Shown: positions 22,925-31,457, numbered from the stretch's first letter. The stretch: DNA of 64,000 nucleotides from Hymenobacter tibetensis (GCF_022827545.1 NZ_CP094669.1:4209001-4273000), one strand, 5' to 3'. The notes: generated by a model not told the origin, from the sequence alone. A program made the numbers and translations.

Positions 22925-25624
22925 TTAATTTTTATCAACCACGAAAGCAGAGCCAGTCAATGCCACATCAGCCTTCAATACGCGCCCAGCGGTTAGTTCA
23001 GTGCTTAGGGGCTGGCTGCCCCCAACGAACACCTGGACCTTGCCTGCCTGCTGTATGCGCTGTGCTTTGGCATCGAGCATAGCCAGTTGCCGTGGCGTAA
23101 GCGTAAAACGCACTGTTTTCTTCTCGCCGGCCTTCAATGGCAGCCGCTCGAACCCTTCCAGGGCATGAATGGCTACGCGGCCTTTAGCGCCCACATGTTT
23201 CACATAGAGCTGCACCACTTCGTCGCCCGGACGCTTACCGGTGTTCTGTACCTCCACGCTCACGGCAACAGGCTTGCCGGTTTGCACGCTTGGTAGCACT
23301 TTCAAGTTGCTGTACTTAAAGGTGGTATAGCTCAGGCCGTGGCCGAAAGGAAACAAGGGCGTATCCTTGAAGTAGCGGTACGTACGGCCCGCCATGTCGT
23401 AGTTATCGAAGGGAGGGAGTTGGCTTTCCGATTTGTAGAACGTCACGGGCAAGCGGCCAGCCGGATTATAGTCACCGAACAGCACGTCGGCCAGGGCCGT
23501 ACCCGCCGACTGCCCGCCGTACCACGTATTCACAATGGCTGGCAAGTTGGCGGCCTCCCAGGGGCACCCGATGGCGCTGCCCGTCATCATGACGAACACT
23601 ACGGGTTTGCCTGAGGAGTGCAACACTTTCATTAGCTCGGTTTGTACCTTGGGCAGCGCAATGCTGGTTCGGTCGCCCCCACTGAAGCCTTCCACATCCA
23701 CTTTCATTTCCTCGCCTTCCAGTCGCGGCGAGATGCCTCCCACAAACACAATAGCATCGGCATCTTTCACTTCGCTCAGAATAGCGGCGGCGTTCATGGG
23801 TACCACATGTGCCCCCGTGAATTTGAGAATGGTGCGGCGGTCGGTCTGGCAATATTCAATCTTCAGTTCCATCCTTTTCCCAGCCTCCACTTTCATGATG
23901 TGTTGCGTGGTGGAAACACCGCGGCTTTTCCAGTTGTCAATCACCAGCTTGTTGTCTACGAACAAGCGGTAGCCATCGTCGCCGGTGATCTGGAAAGCTA
24001 GCTCCTCCGACTTTTCGGGGGTGAACGTGGTGGTGTAGCGCGCCGAAATATTCTCGGCCGGCAGCCCTTTCACAATCTCCACCTTGGTGTTGGCCAAGTA
24101 CCGGTCCAGGCCGTTTTCGATGGCCGTGGCTACCGGCTTCCCTTCCAGGTTGGTACCCGTGAAGTACTCGGCTTTGAAGCCTTGCTGGCCGTCGGACACC
24201 AAGTTTTTGTTGATGTCGAAGGCTTCGTACACTGTGTTGCTGGCGTAGTCCACGCCCTGCATGTACTTCACCTCGGTGCCAGTGCCCAGTTTGGCCTTGA
24301 TGCCTTCCAGCGGCGTCACGTTGTTGGTTGGGAAGCCGTTGTAGTTGCCGAGTTGTACGGCGTCGTTGTCGGCGTTGGGGCCAAGCACCACTATCTTTTT
24401 GAGGTCTTTGCGTAGCGGCAACGTGTTCTTGTCGTTTTTGAGCAACACCAACGACTCGTGCGCCATTTTGAGGGCGTGGGCCTGATGCGGCTTGCTTTCC
24501 ACTACGCTCATCGGAATCTGCGCGTATTTCACGCGCTCCACCGGGTCGAACATGCCCAGCTGAAAGCGAATCTTGTAGAGCCGCTTCACCGACACGTCCA
24601 GTTGCTTTTCCGTTATCAGCCCGCGCTGCACCGATTCCAGCAAGGAATTATAGGTGAAGAGCTTACCCGTAGCGCACTCTATGTCGGTGCCGTGCAGCAC
24701 GGCGTTGGCGGCGGCGGTAGCAGCGTCAGGGTCGGTTTTGTGGTGTTGCCAGAAGTCGTTGATGCCGTCGCAGTCGGACGTGACGTACCCGTTAAACTTC
24801 CACTTGTCGTACAGAATCTCGTTCATCAGCTTGTCGCTGCCGCAGCAAGGCTGACTGGCGTACGCGTTGTAGGCGCACATCACGCCGGCTACTTTGGCGT
24901 CCACAATCAGGTCGCGGAACGCAGGCAGGTAGGTATCCCACAGGTCATAGTCGCTGATTTTGGCGTTGAACTCGTGGCGCGAAGGTTCAGGACCGCTGTG
25001 CACGGCAAAATGCTTGGCGCAGGCCGTAATTTTCAAATACTTCGGGTCGTCGCCCTGAAATCCTTTCACCAGCGCCGACCCCAACTGACCTGTCAGATAA
25101 GGATCCTCCCCGTAGGTCTCCTGGCCCCTACCCCACCGCGGGTCGCGGAAGATGTTGATGTTTGGGGTCCAGAACGTGAGGCCTTGGTAGATGCCTCGCT
25201 CTCCGCGCCGCACATACTCCTGGTGCACCGCTCGGGCTTCGTCGGACGTGATGGTGGCCATTTGCAGCATGGCGTCTTTGTCGAAGGTAGCAGCCATGCC
25301 AATTGCCTGTGGGAAAACCGTCGTTTTCATGCTGGTGCGGGCCACGCCATGCAGCGCCTCGTTCCACCAGTTGTACGCCGGAATGCCCAGCCGATCAACG
25401 GCCGGCGAGCCATTCAGCATCTGTGATACTTTTTCCGGCAAGGTCAGTCGCCCCACTAGGTCATCTACCCGCTGATCAATGGGCAGATCAGGATTGCGGA
25501 AAGGCATGTCCTCTGGTTTGCTGCTTGCCACTTTCTGGGTGGCATTGGCACTACTCTTCTGACTCACGTTCAACAGGCCACCTACTAGGGCCGCTAACGA
25601 CAGGATGATGATGGGTTTCTTCAT
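22925..25624 (-). CDS. Glycoside hydrolase family 3 protein with inserted PA14 domain
   Basis: An 899-residue exported GH3 (beta-glucosidase / xylan beta-xylosidase-like). After a signal peptide (about 1-27) come the GH3 N-terminal barrel with NIFRDPRWGRGQETYGEDP and AKHFAVHSGPE, and the nucleophile Asp284 in GYVTSDCDG. Then the GH3 C-terminal sandwich (VVLGPNAD onward) is interrupted by a PA14 carbohydrate-binding module at about 470-610 (GDDGYRLFVDNKLVIDNW). EGEEMKVDVEGFSGGDR is the acid/base loop, and the protein ends in a fibronectin III-like domain (VQNTGKRPGDEVVQLYVKH). It releases sugars from oligosaccharides in the periplasm or outside. No SusC/SusD pair is adjacent, so it is not in a typical polysaccharide utilisation locus. 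Confidence 0.93.
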   Translation of the reverse strand: MKKPIIILSLAALVGGLLNVSQKSSANATQKVASSKPEDMPFRNPDLPIDQRVDDLVGRLTLPEKVSQMLNGSPAVDRLGIPAYNWWNEALHGVARTSMKTTVFPQAIGMAATFDKDAMLQMATITSDEARAVHQEYVRRGERGIYQGLTFWTPNINIFRDPRWGRGQETYGEDPYLTGQLGSALVKGFQGDDPKYLKITACAKHFAVHSGPEPSRHEFNAKISDYDLWDTYLPAFRDLIVDAKVAGVMCAYNAYASQPCCGSDKLMNEILYDKWKFNGYVTSDCDGINDFWQHHKTDPDAATAAANAVLHGTDIECATGKLFTYNSLLESVQRGLITEKQLDVSVKRLYKIRFQLGMFDPVERVKYAQIPMSVVESKPHQAHALKMAHESLVLLKNDKNTLPLRKDLKKIVVLGPNADNDAVQLGNYNGFPTNNVTPLEGIKAKLGTGTEVKYMQGVDYASNTVYEAFDINKNLVSDGQQGFKAEYFTGTNLEGKPVATAIENGLDRYLANTKVEIVKGLPAENISARYTTTFTPEKSEELAFQITGDDGYRLFVDNKLVIDNWKSRGVSTTQHIMKVEAGKRMELKIEYCQTDRRTILKFTGAHVVPMNAAAILSEVKDADAIVFVGGISPRLEGEEMKVDVEGFSGGDRTSIALPKVQTELMKVLHSSGKPVVFVMMTGSAIGCPWEAANLPAIVNTWYGGQSAGTALADVLFGDYNPAGRLPVTFYKSESQLPPFDNYDMAGRTYRYFKDTPLFPFGHGLSYTTFKYSNLKVLPSVQTGKPVAVSVEVQNTGKRPGDEVVQLYVKHVGAKGRVAIHALEGFERLPLKAGEKKTVRFTLTPRQLAMLDAKAQRIQQAGKVQVFVGGSQPLSTELTAGRVLKADVALTGSAFVVDKN

Positions 25625-26114
25625 TCTTGGGGAATTGACTGCAACCGGTCCTTACGACTGGCCTATAGAACGCTCGGAAAAGCCCTAAAGTAAAAGCCGT
25701 GCAATCGTTTCTGAGATAAACCTAAGCGGGTAGAGCAGAAATAAAATATCTAATCGATTGCGGTATGTGCTCTCCCGAAACTTCGCTCCAAACAGCACCT
25801 AAAGCACGTGGCATTGCTCCTGCTGAACGGCTCATATTGATTCTATACTTGCCAGCTCATCCTTCCTCTTAACCGTGGCCTATTTGAGGGTGAGGTACGC
25901 TCATAAAAAATCCCCGTTTCCAGTGGAACGGGGATTCATGAAGCTGTTCGCAACGAGGTTGGGGGAATGAAGGACGCTACACCGCTGAATTGCTGCGGGC
26001 ACCACTTACACCCTAGGTGCAGACTACAGATACAGGAGCTTCCATCCGAGGAAGAGCCTACAGCTGTAGTCTGCCGCTAAACGTGCTTACAAGGAAAACT
26101 ATAAAGCCACAAAA
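25625..26114. other. Intergenic region with two structured elements, no gene
   Basis: About 490 bp. TACTTTAG on the minus strand near 25683-25690 resembles the -7 box and may serve the GH3 gene. A hairpin at 25909-25936 (aatccccgtt/aacggggatt) with an adjacent A-run reads as a terminator on the minus strand. A second, longer inverted repeat is at 26019-26074. No coding frame is convincing. Confidence 0.5.
26019..26074. repeat. 56-base extended inverted repeat
   Basis: The arms gcagactacag (26019-26029) and ctgtagtctgc (26064-26074) are perfect complements, and the inner part aggagcttcc/ggaagagcct (about 26034-26058) pairs almost fully, giving one long stem with a 6-base loop. No U-run follows. 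It could be a small structured RNA or a repeat element. Confidence 0.5.
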
Positions 26115-26140
26115 AAGCCGGCAAGCAATGCTTCCGGCTT
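26115..26140 (-). terminator. Terminator of the HNH gene
   Basis: The stem aagccgg/ccggctt with an inner aagc/gctt pairing is followed, on the minus strand, by a U-run at 26116-26111. It overlaps the last bases of the HNH stop codon. Confidence 0.75.
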
Positions 26141-26636
26141 AGTTGGTTAGATAGGCGTGCCAATTATGGTCGATGGTACCGGCACTCAGCTTGAGGAAAC
26201 CAGACAAGGTGGGTTTCTTCGGCTGCTGTCTTATCGTAAGGCCGGCCTCCTGTGGGGTACGGTGCCCTTTGGCATGGTTGCACCGGGAGCAAGCCGTAAG
26301 CAAGTTACCCCAACTGGAATCACCGCCGCGCGAGCGAGGCAACACGTGGTCGAGGGTTAGGTTTTTGGTGGAGCCGCAATATTGACACTCGAAATGGTCA
26401 CGCTTCATGATGTTGTGGCGGCTTAGGGCAATGCCCTTGTACGGCACACGCACGTAGCGCTGCAATCGGATGATGCTGGGCTTGGGATACGACTTGCTAA
26501 CAGTTCGTAGCACGCCGTTTTCCGAGTTGGCAATCATCTCGGCCTTCTCTAAAAACAGTAAAACAAATGCCTTCTGCACACTGCACAGCGTGATGGCTGT
26601 GTAATCGCCATTCAGAACTAGGACTTTTTGATCCAT
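26139..26636 (-). CDS. HNH endonuclease family protein
   Basis: A 165-residue HNH protein. The zinc-finger/HNH core is RDHFECQYCGSTKNLTLDHVLPRSRGG followed by NLLTACSRCNHAKG: C-x2-C and C-x2-C zinc ligands around a LDHV catalytic His (motif parts CQYCG, LDHVLPRSRGG, CSRCNHAKG). The N-terminus MDQKVLVLNGDYTAI is typical of a very widespread bacterial HNH family with no proven target. It stands alone, with no restriction methyltransferase or phage gene nearby. A hairpin that includes the start codon lies at 26635-26693. Confidence 0.92.
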   Translation of the reverse strand: MDQKVLVLNGDYTAITLCSVQKAFVLLFLEKAEMIANSENGVLRTVSKSYPKPSIIRLQRYVRVPYKGIALSRHNIMKRDHFECQYCGSTKNLTLDHVLPRSRGGDSSWGNLLTACSRCNHAKGHRTPQEAGLTIRQQPKKPTLSGFLKLSAGTIDHNWHAYLTN

Positions 26637-26693
26637 ACGCTTAAGTAAGAGTAATCATCAGGTACAGCGAAAGCTAGATGATTCTAAGCGTAT
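26635..26693 (-). promoter_or_regulatory. Leader hairpin covering the HNH start codon
   Basis: On the minus strand ATACGCTTA (26693-26685) pairs perfectly with TAAGCGTAT (26643-26635), and the second arm contains the first two bases of the ATG (26636-26634). Inside, AATCATC/GATGATT (26683-26677 with 26659-26653) and AGC/GCT extend the fold. Such a fold would hide the start from ribosomes. Structure seen in the sequence; regulatory role inferred. Confidence 0.45.
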
Positions 26694-26824
26694 TAACAAT
26701 AGCCAGAAACTTTAGTTTCTATTTGCTCGTGGGCAGGCAAAGATTGTTTTTTAGTGGGTGTTGCCGCATTTAGAACCAGCCTACTTGAGGCCTGAATGCC
26801 CTCAGCACTACGCGCTAACCGCTC

Positions 26825-27682
26825 TTATTCGGTTAGCAGGCGCTTGATCAGGCGCAGCTTGTGGGTGTACTTCTGCCGGTCGCGGTTGAAGATGCCATTG
26901 TGGTCGAGAGGGTCGATGCGTACTTCGCCGCTGGCATGGATGATTTGCTGGTCGTCAAGTAGTAACCCAACGTGTACTATGTTGCCTTCCGCGTTGTCAA
27001 AGAAAGCCAAGTCGCCGGGCTGGGTTTGGGCCACGAAGTGCACCGTTTGGCCGTGGTTGATCTGCTGGCGCGCATCGCGGGGGAGCTGCACCCCAATGAG
27101 GCCGTAGAGTTGCTGCATCAATCCAGAGCAGTCGATGCCAAACAAACTTTTGCCACCCCATAGGTAGGGCGCTTTCAGGTACACGAGCGCCATTTTCTGA
27201 AGCAGGCGCAGGCGAGCATCAAGGGGCCCGTGCGGCCCGTGCCCGTTTTGGGGGTTGGTGGCAGCGCCGTTGTAGAATAGCTGCCGCTCCCCGAGGCGCA
27301 ACGTCATCCCATCGAAGAAAGGCAGCCGTGAACCGAGCTGCACCGGAATGCGGGTATCCGGGTCGCTTACGATTTGCACCACATCCAACGTACGCGGGTG
27401 GTCCTGGGCTTGCCAGGCGGCTAAGTAGTCGGTGGTTATGGAGGTATGTTGCTTCACATCCATCCAGCCCACGTACTGGTCGGCGGTAGTCCGGATCTGT
27501 ATCCATTGTCCCTGCGCTAACAGGATGGAGTAGCACTCGCCAAAGACTAATTGGGTAACAATTTCGGCTTTGTCCGTAGGTTCGGCGCGTACCGGCACAA
27601 CGCTCAGTGCGCAGATTCCGTGTTCCAAGGTGGTAATATGGTGAGGTGGTGAACTGGTGAGTTTGCTGTTCGACTTCCGCAT
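26825..27682 (-). CDS. NlpC/P60 family cell-wall peptidase with SH3 domains
   Basis: 285 residues. N-terminal SH3b-like regions (about 22-145: LSVVPVRAEPTDKAEIVTQ, VGWMD) precede an NlpC/P60 domain at about 160-280. Catalytic residues are the Cys in GIDCSGLMQQLYG and the His in NIVHVGLLLDD, with a third polar residue near IIHASG. Related enzymes cut gamma-D-Glu-DAP bonds in peptidoglycan peptides. No classical signal peptide is seen, as in many Bacteroidota members of this group. The ATG at 27682 leaves about 20 poorly conserved residues before the family start, so a TTG at about 27628 is possible. Confidence 0.9.
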   Translation of the reverse strand: MRKSNSKLTSSPPHHITTLEHGICALSVVPVRAEPTDKAEIVTQLVFGECYSILLAQGQWIQIRTTADQYVGWMDVKQHTSITTDYLAAWQAQDHPRTLDVVQIVSDPDTRIPVQLGSRLPFFDGMTLRLGERQLFYNGAATNPQNGHGPHGPLDARLRLLQKMALVYLKAPYLWGGKSLFGIDCSGLMQQLYGLIGVQLPRDARQQINHGQTVHFVAQTQPGDLAFFDNAEGNIVHVGLLLDDQQIIHASGEVRIDPLDHNGIFNRDRQKYTHKLRLIKRLLTE

Positions 27683-27800
27683 ACTGCGCGGCTGAAACGT
27701 CTAACGCACTAGTTCATTTCAATTATAAGCGTATAAAGTGGTCGGGCAATCTAGCAGCAAAGAACGTCAAACTCACTGTTTCACCATCTCACTCGTTCAT

Positions 27801-28271
27801 TTAATAGTCCCGGGCGCGGTCTAGCTCACGCTTCTGGTCTTTTTCTTTGATGCTGTCCCGCTTATCGAACAGCTTCTTGCCTTTGGCTAGCGCAATTTCC
27901 AGCTTGGCAAACCCCCGGTCGTTAACGAACATCCGGATGGGAATGATGGTGAGGCCTTGCTCCTGATTTTTGTTGGCCAGTTGGTTTAGCTCACGCTTGT
28001 TGAGCAGCAGTTTGCGCGGGCGGGTTGGCTCGTGGTTGTTGTAGGTGCCAGCGGTGTACTTGGCAATGGTCAGGCCATGCACCCACAGGCTGCCGTCGGG
28101 TTGGAACACGCAGAAACCGTCTTGAATCTGCACGCTACCATCCCGAATGCTTTTGATTTCGGTGCCTTGCAGCATGATGCCCGCATCATACTTCGCTAAG
28201 AAAGCATATTCGTAGGAGGCGCGGCGGTTCAGGATGTTTACGCGCTTGGGGGTATCTTCTTTTTTACTCAC
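27801..28271 (-). CDS. smpB: SsrA-binding protein SmpB
   Basis: A 156-residue SmpB that binds tmRNA and brings it to stalled ribosomes. Family segments are NRRASYEYAFLAKYDAGI, QGTEIKSIRDG, IAKYTAGTYNNHEPTRPRKLLLNKRE (as YNNHEPTRPRKLL) and ALAKGKKLFDKRDSIKEKD. The basic C-terminal tail is present. The start is a GTG at 28271, giving MSKKEDTPKRVN, with no ATG available in a suitable position. ssrA itself is not in the window. Confidence 0.96.
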   Translation of the reverse strand: MSKKEDTPKRVNILNRRASYEYAFLAKYDAGIMLQGTEIKSIRDGSVQIQDGFCVFQPDGSLWVHGLTIAKYTAGTYNNHEPTRPRKLLLNKRELNQLANKNQEQGLTIIPIRMFVNDRGFAKLEIALAKGKKLFDKRDSIKEKDQKRELDRARDY

Positions 28272-28313
28272 GATGGGTCGGGTATTTTGTCTGGCCGTGG
28301 GCAGGCCGCGGAA

Positions 28314-28715
28314 CTAGGAAGTCTTGCGTAGTGCGTTGAAGCGCGCATGTAGCTTAGCACTATCTACGATGCGCTGGCCGGTACGGCCGGTAGCTACTAG
28401 CCGCTCGCCTACATACGCTTTTACGTGGCAAGTCAATTCAGCGCCTTTCAACTCATCAAAAATAGCTTGAATTTCCACGGTTTCTCCTTCGAAGGCCGGT
28501 GCGTGGTGTTCCACCAAGAGCATCGTGCCAATGCCGGCCTCTCCTTCTTCCAGCATCAGGTCCACAAACTGCCGACTGCTCCACTCCAGCGCCTGCCCCA
28601 ACGCAAACGTGCTCAGCACCGGATGAATCAGCTTTCCGTTGAGTACGGCAAAATCCTGCGCTGTAACTACAAACGAGTACGTCTGAACATCCCCAGGCTG
28701 GAAAAGCAATTTCAT
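28314..28715 (-). CDS. Hotdog-fold thioesterase (FlK-like)
   Basis: A 133-residue single hotdog-fold protein. GIGTMLLVEHHAPAFEGETVEIQA resembles the core of the fluoroacetyl-CoA thioesterase (FlK)-like group (conserved T-x-x-x-x-x-H-x-A-P pattern). It probably hydrolyses a small acyl-CoA; the substrate is unknown. It lies 43 bp upstream of smpB on the same strand and may be co-transcribed with it. Confidence 0.78.
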   Translation of the reverse strand: MKLLFQPGDVQTYSFVVTAQDFAVLNGKLIHPVLSTFALGQALEWSSRQFVDLMLEEGEAGIGTMLLVEHHAPAFEGETVEIQAIFDELKGAELTCHVKAYVGERLVATGRTGQRIVDSAKLHARFNALRKTS

Positions 28716-28824
28716 GGTTTGAATAAGGTAGACAGATAGTAAGGTAGTTGTTGGCAGCCTTGGCCAACGTCAACGTAGAGTTGGCACTTAAAAAATAGCA
28801 AATGAAGTAAGCACATTTTATTTT

Positions 28825-28851
28825 ATGTCGTATGTTTACGTCATACATCAT
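28825..28851. promoter_or_regulatory. Palindromic operator candidate upstream of arsR
   Basis: Reads ATG-N2-GTATG-N7-CATAC-N2-CAT, a symmetric palindrome ending 7 bases before the arsR ATG. Size and symmetry fit the operators of ArsR/SmtB repressors, and a TATGTTTA -7-like box overlaps it (28831-28838), so bound repressor would block transcription. Confidence 0.5.
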
Positions 28852-28857
28852 TGCTAT

Positions 28858-29205
28858 ATGACCTACGCCAAAACCGCAGTCTTTACTGACGAGCAACAGC
28901 AACTTGCTCGCGTGGCAAAGGCCCTTGCACACCCGGCTCGGGTGGCCATCATTCAACTACTGGCTTCCAAGAAAACTTGCATTTCCGGTGACATTGCGGC
29001 CGAGTTGCCTCTCTCTCGCACGACGGTTTCACAGCATTTGCAAGAGTTGAAAGCCCTAGGATTGATTCGGGGCGAAATTGATGGACTTACCGTCTGCTAC
29101 TGCCTCAACACCGAGTTGCTTCGCCAAGTGCAGCAGCAATTCAGTGCCTTTTTCACCGAGGCCATGGCTGTTGAAGCCTGCTCGCCTGGTACTACTTGCT
29201 GCTAA
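28858..29205 (+). CDS. arsR: ArsR-family metalloregulator
   Basis: A 115-residue winged-helix repressor of the ArsR/SmtB family. The segment [18 protein letters not shown] and the recognition helix [20 protein letters not shown] (as [14 protein letters not shown]) are typical. The classical ELCVCDL arsenic site is absent; candidate As(III) ligands are Cys41, Cys80, Cys82, Cys108 and a terminal Cys114-Cys115 pair. The ATG at 28858 is preferred; an ATG at 28825 lies inside the operator palindrome. It is the first gene of the cluster with arsI 30 bp downstream. Confidence 0.9.
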   Translation: MTYAKTAVFTDEQQQLARVAKALAHPARVAIIQLLASKKTCISGDIAAELPLSRTTVSQHLQELKALGLIRGEIDGLTVCYCLNTELLRQVQQQFSAFFTEAMAVEACSPGTTCC

Positions 29206-29235
29206 TTCGTTTTCCTACCCTACGTCTCTTTACTT

Positions 29236-29817
29236 ATGGAACCTGCTGTTTTCCCCCGGATGCACGTCTCGCTGTACGTCTCCGACCTAACCGCCACAGT
29301 TAATTTCTACACTGCTTTCTTTGGCCAGCCCGCTGCCAAAATCCGCCGCGGCTACGCCAAATACGTGTTGGATAAGCCTTCCTTAATTATCTCTTTCGTC
29401 GAGAATCCGGAACGCGTGGCAAGCAACTTCGGGCACCTTGGCTTTCAGGTGGAGACTGTGGAAGAAATGGAGCAACGATTGGCTGTTGCGCACAAGTTCG
29501 GCTTGGTTGCTCGAGAAGAAATGGGTACTAGCTGCTGCTACGCCAAACAAGACAAATTCTGGGTCAACGACCCCGACGGTGTGGAATGGGAAGTATATTA
29601 CTTCCACGCCGATGCCGAGTTCAATGACCCACGCTATCAGCAAGAGTACGACCAAGCCGACGCAAGCAACACCCAATGCTGCATTGCCCCAACCGCCAAG
29701 GCGCAACCAGCTACACTAAACGTACTAGATACTGCGCCAATGGCTTTTCCGCTAACAGCGGCTACTCCGGTTATAGCGCCTGCCACTGCGTGTGCTCCTG
29801 GCGGCGGATGCTGCTAG
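29236..29817 (+). CDS. arsI: ArsI/CadI-family dioxygenase (C-As lyase-like)
   Basis: 193 residues. A vicinal-oxygen-chelate fold at about 7-125 carries the metal ligands His10 (RMHVSLYV), His67 (FGHLGF) and Glu119 (EWEVYYF), and the vicinal pair Cys100-Cys101 (GTSCCYAKQDKFW), which matches ArsI enzymes that split the C-As bond of trivalent organoarsenicals. The close CadI group has the same fold, so ArsI is likely rather than certain. After about residue 130 comes an Ala/Pro-rich tail with another CC pair and a final GGGCC, possibly an extra As or metal site. It lies between arsR and arsC. Confidence 0.85.
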   Translation: MEPAVFPRMHVSLYVSDLTATVNFYTAFFGQPAAKIRRGYAKYVLDKPSLIISFVENPERVASNFGHLGFQVETVEEMEQRLAVAHKFGLVAREEMGTSCCYAKQDKFWVNDPDGVEWEVYYFHADAEFNDPRYQQEYDQADASNTQCCIAPTAKAQPATLNVLDTAPMAFPLTAATPVIAPATACAPGGGCC

Positions 29818-29924
29818 CTGAGTTTCACATTTTTCAGGTAATCACTGGCCGGATTAGCGCGGCTGGCAGGGTGGTACTCTTGTAGCCACGTCTGGCTACT
29901 CGCATAGCTTTAGTTTTCAAGTCG

Positions 29925-30356
29925 ATGTCCACTACCTCAAATATCCTGGTGCTCTGCACCGGTAATTCCTGTCGTAGCCAATTGCTACACGGCTACCTCC
30001 AGCAACAACTCGCAGGCCGGGCTACCGTGTACAGCGCAGGGGTGGAAGTCCATGGCCTCAACCCCAGGGCAGTACAGGTGATGGCCGAGGATGGCGTGAA
30101 TATCTCTCACCACACCAGCAACCACGTAGACGAGTACTCGGCTGTACCGTTTGATTTCGTGCTCACTGTCTGTGACCACGCCAACGAAGTGTGCCCCGCC
30201 TTTCCTTCATCCGCGCAAAAACTGCATCACAACTTCCCCGACCCCGCCAAAGCAACGGGCACTGAAGAAGAAGTGATGCAGGAATTCCGCTCAGTCCGCG
30301 ACCAGGTGAAAGACTATGCTCGTGACTTTGTACGGGCGCAATTTGCCACCACCTAA
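29925..30356 (+). CDS. arsC: Arsenate reductase, thioredoxin-coupled low-molecular-weight phosphatase type
   Basis: 143 residues with an LMW protein tyrosine phosphatase fold. The P-loop CTGNSCRS gives Cys11 and Arg17; the relay cysteines Cys83 and Cys90 in TVCDHANEVCP have the spacing of the thioredoxin-linked enzyme (about 10/82/89). The catalytic Asp is in NFPDPAKATG. It reduces As(V) to As(III). The product needs an exporter, but no arsB, acr3 or arsP is found in the window. Confidence 0.92.
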   Translation: MSTTSNILVLCTGNSCRSQLLHGYLQQQLAGRATVYSAGVEVHGLNPRAVQVMAEDGVNISHHTSNHVDEYSAVPFDFVLTVCDHANEVCPAFPSSAQKLHHNFPDPAKATGTEEEVMQEFRSVRDQVKDYARDFVRAQFATT

Positions 30357-30443
30357 CCGAATTGAAACACCCTCCGGCTTCTCCCTTCTTGTCAGTGCTC
30401 TGGCCCAGACCGGCTACTATTCATTGGCCGGTTCAGACCTATG

Positions 30444-31457
30444 CTACGAACCAGAAGTTAGTTTTAGCCGTGGGTCGGAGCTAACGAGTTGATTGGCGAA
30501 GTCGCCGGCTTGGTATTGAAACTGCGCCGTCATGGCCACCATGCCCGCGTTGTCGGTGCAGAACTGGAAGTCGGGAATAAACACTTGCCAGTTTTGGCTG
30601 GCCGCTTCATCGTGCAGGGCCTGGCGTAGGCCGGAGTTAGCAGCCACCCCACCGGCTAAGGCTATCTGGGTGAGGTGATGGTCGGCGGCGGCGCGACGAA
30701 GCTGCCGCAGCAACGTTTGAATGATGGTATACTGGATGCTGGCGCAGAGGTCGGGCAGGTTGTCTTGGATGAACGCAGGGTCTTTGGCCGTTTGCTGGCG
30801 CAGGAAATACATAACGGCCGTTTTCAAGCCGCTGAAGCTGAAATCGTAGCCCGGCATGGTCCCGATGGGAAACGGAAAGCGCGTGGGGTTGCCCTGACGG
30901 GCCAGCTTGTCGAGGTGCGGCCCGCCGGGATACGGCAGACCGAGAAGCTTCGCCGTTTTGTCGAACGCTTCTCCCGCGGCATCGTCAATAGTTTGGCCGA
31001 TGATTTCCATATCCAGCGCGCCGCGCACAATCACCAGTTGGGTATGCCCCCCACTGACCGTCAGACACAGAAACGGAAATTCGGGTCGCGGTTCCTCAAT
31101 GAAATGCGCCAGGATATGCGCCCGCATGTGATTGACGGCGATGAGTGGCTTGCCCAGGGCCAGAGCAAAGGTTTTGGCAAACATGCCGCCTACCAGCAAG
31201 GAACCGAGCAAGCCTGGCCCCTGCGTAAAGGCCACGGCATCCAGGTCTTGCTTAGCAACGCCGGCTTTGTGCAACGCAGCCGTCACAACTGGAATCAGAT
31301 GTTGCTGGTGGGCACGCGAGGCTAATTCGGGCACCACACCGCCGTATTGCTCGTGGACTTGCTGCGTGGCCACCACGTTGGAGCGGATTTCACCGTCTAC
31401 CATGACGGCAGCGGAAGTATCGTCGCAAGAGGATTCGATGGCGAGAATGGTAGGCAT
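30444..31457 (-). CDS. tsaD: tRNA N6-adenosine threonylcarbamoyltransferase
   Basis: A 337-residue TsaD (Kae1/YgjD family) that transfers the threonylcarbamoyl group to A37 of ANN-decoding tRNAs, working with TsaB/TsaE. Motifs are ILAIESSCDDTSAA, ELASRAHQQ, the metal-binding NHMRAHILAH, LTVSGGHTQLV, GEAFDKTAKLLGLPYPGGP and ALAGGVAANSGLR. Length matches the family. Convergent with arsC. Confidence 0.97.
   Translation of the reverse strand: MPTILAIESSCDDTSAAVMVDGEIRSNVVATQQVHEQYGGVVPELASRAHQQHLIPVVTAALHKAGVAKQDLDAVAFTQGPGLLGSLLVGGMFAKTFALALGKPLIAVNHMRAHILAHFIEEPRPEFPFLCLTVSGGHTQLVIVRGALDMEIIGQTIDDAAGEAFDKTAKLLGLPYPGGPHLDKLARQGNPTRFPFPIGTMPGYDFSFSGLKTAVMYFLRQQTAKDPAFIQDNLPDLCASIQYTIIQTLLRQLRRAAADHHLTQIALAGGVAANSGLRQALHDEAASQNWQVFIPDFQFCTDNAGMVAMTAQFQYQAGDFANQLVSSDPRLKLTSGS

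Noticed and set aside
24458..25426. 322-codon open frame on the plus strand opposite the GH3 gene
   Set aside because: Antisense to a clear GH3 enzyme; Val/His/Arg-rich without recognisable motifs.
28825..28857. Upstream ATG for arsR
   Set aside because: It lies inside the operator palindrome, and the extra 11 residues ([11 protein letters not shown]) are unlike the family N-terminus; the ATG at 28858 is better.
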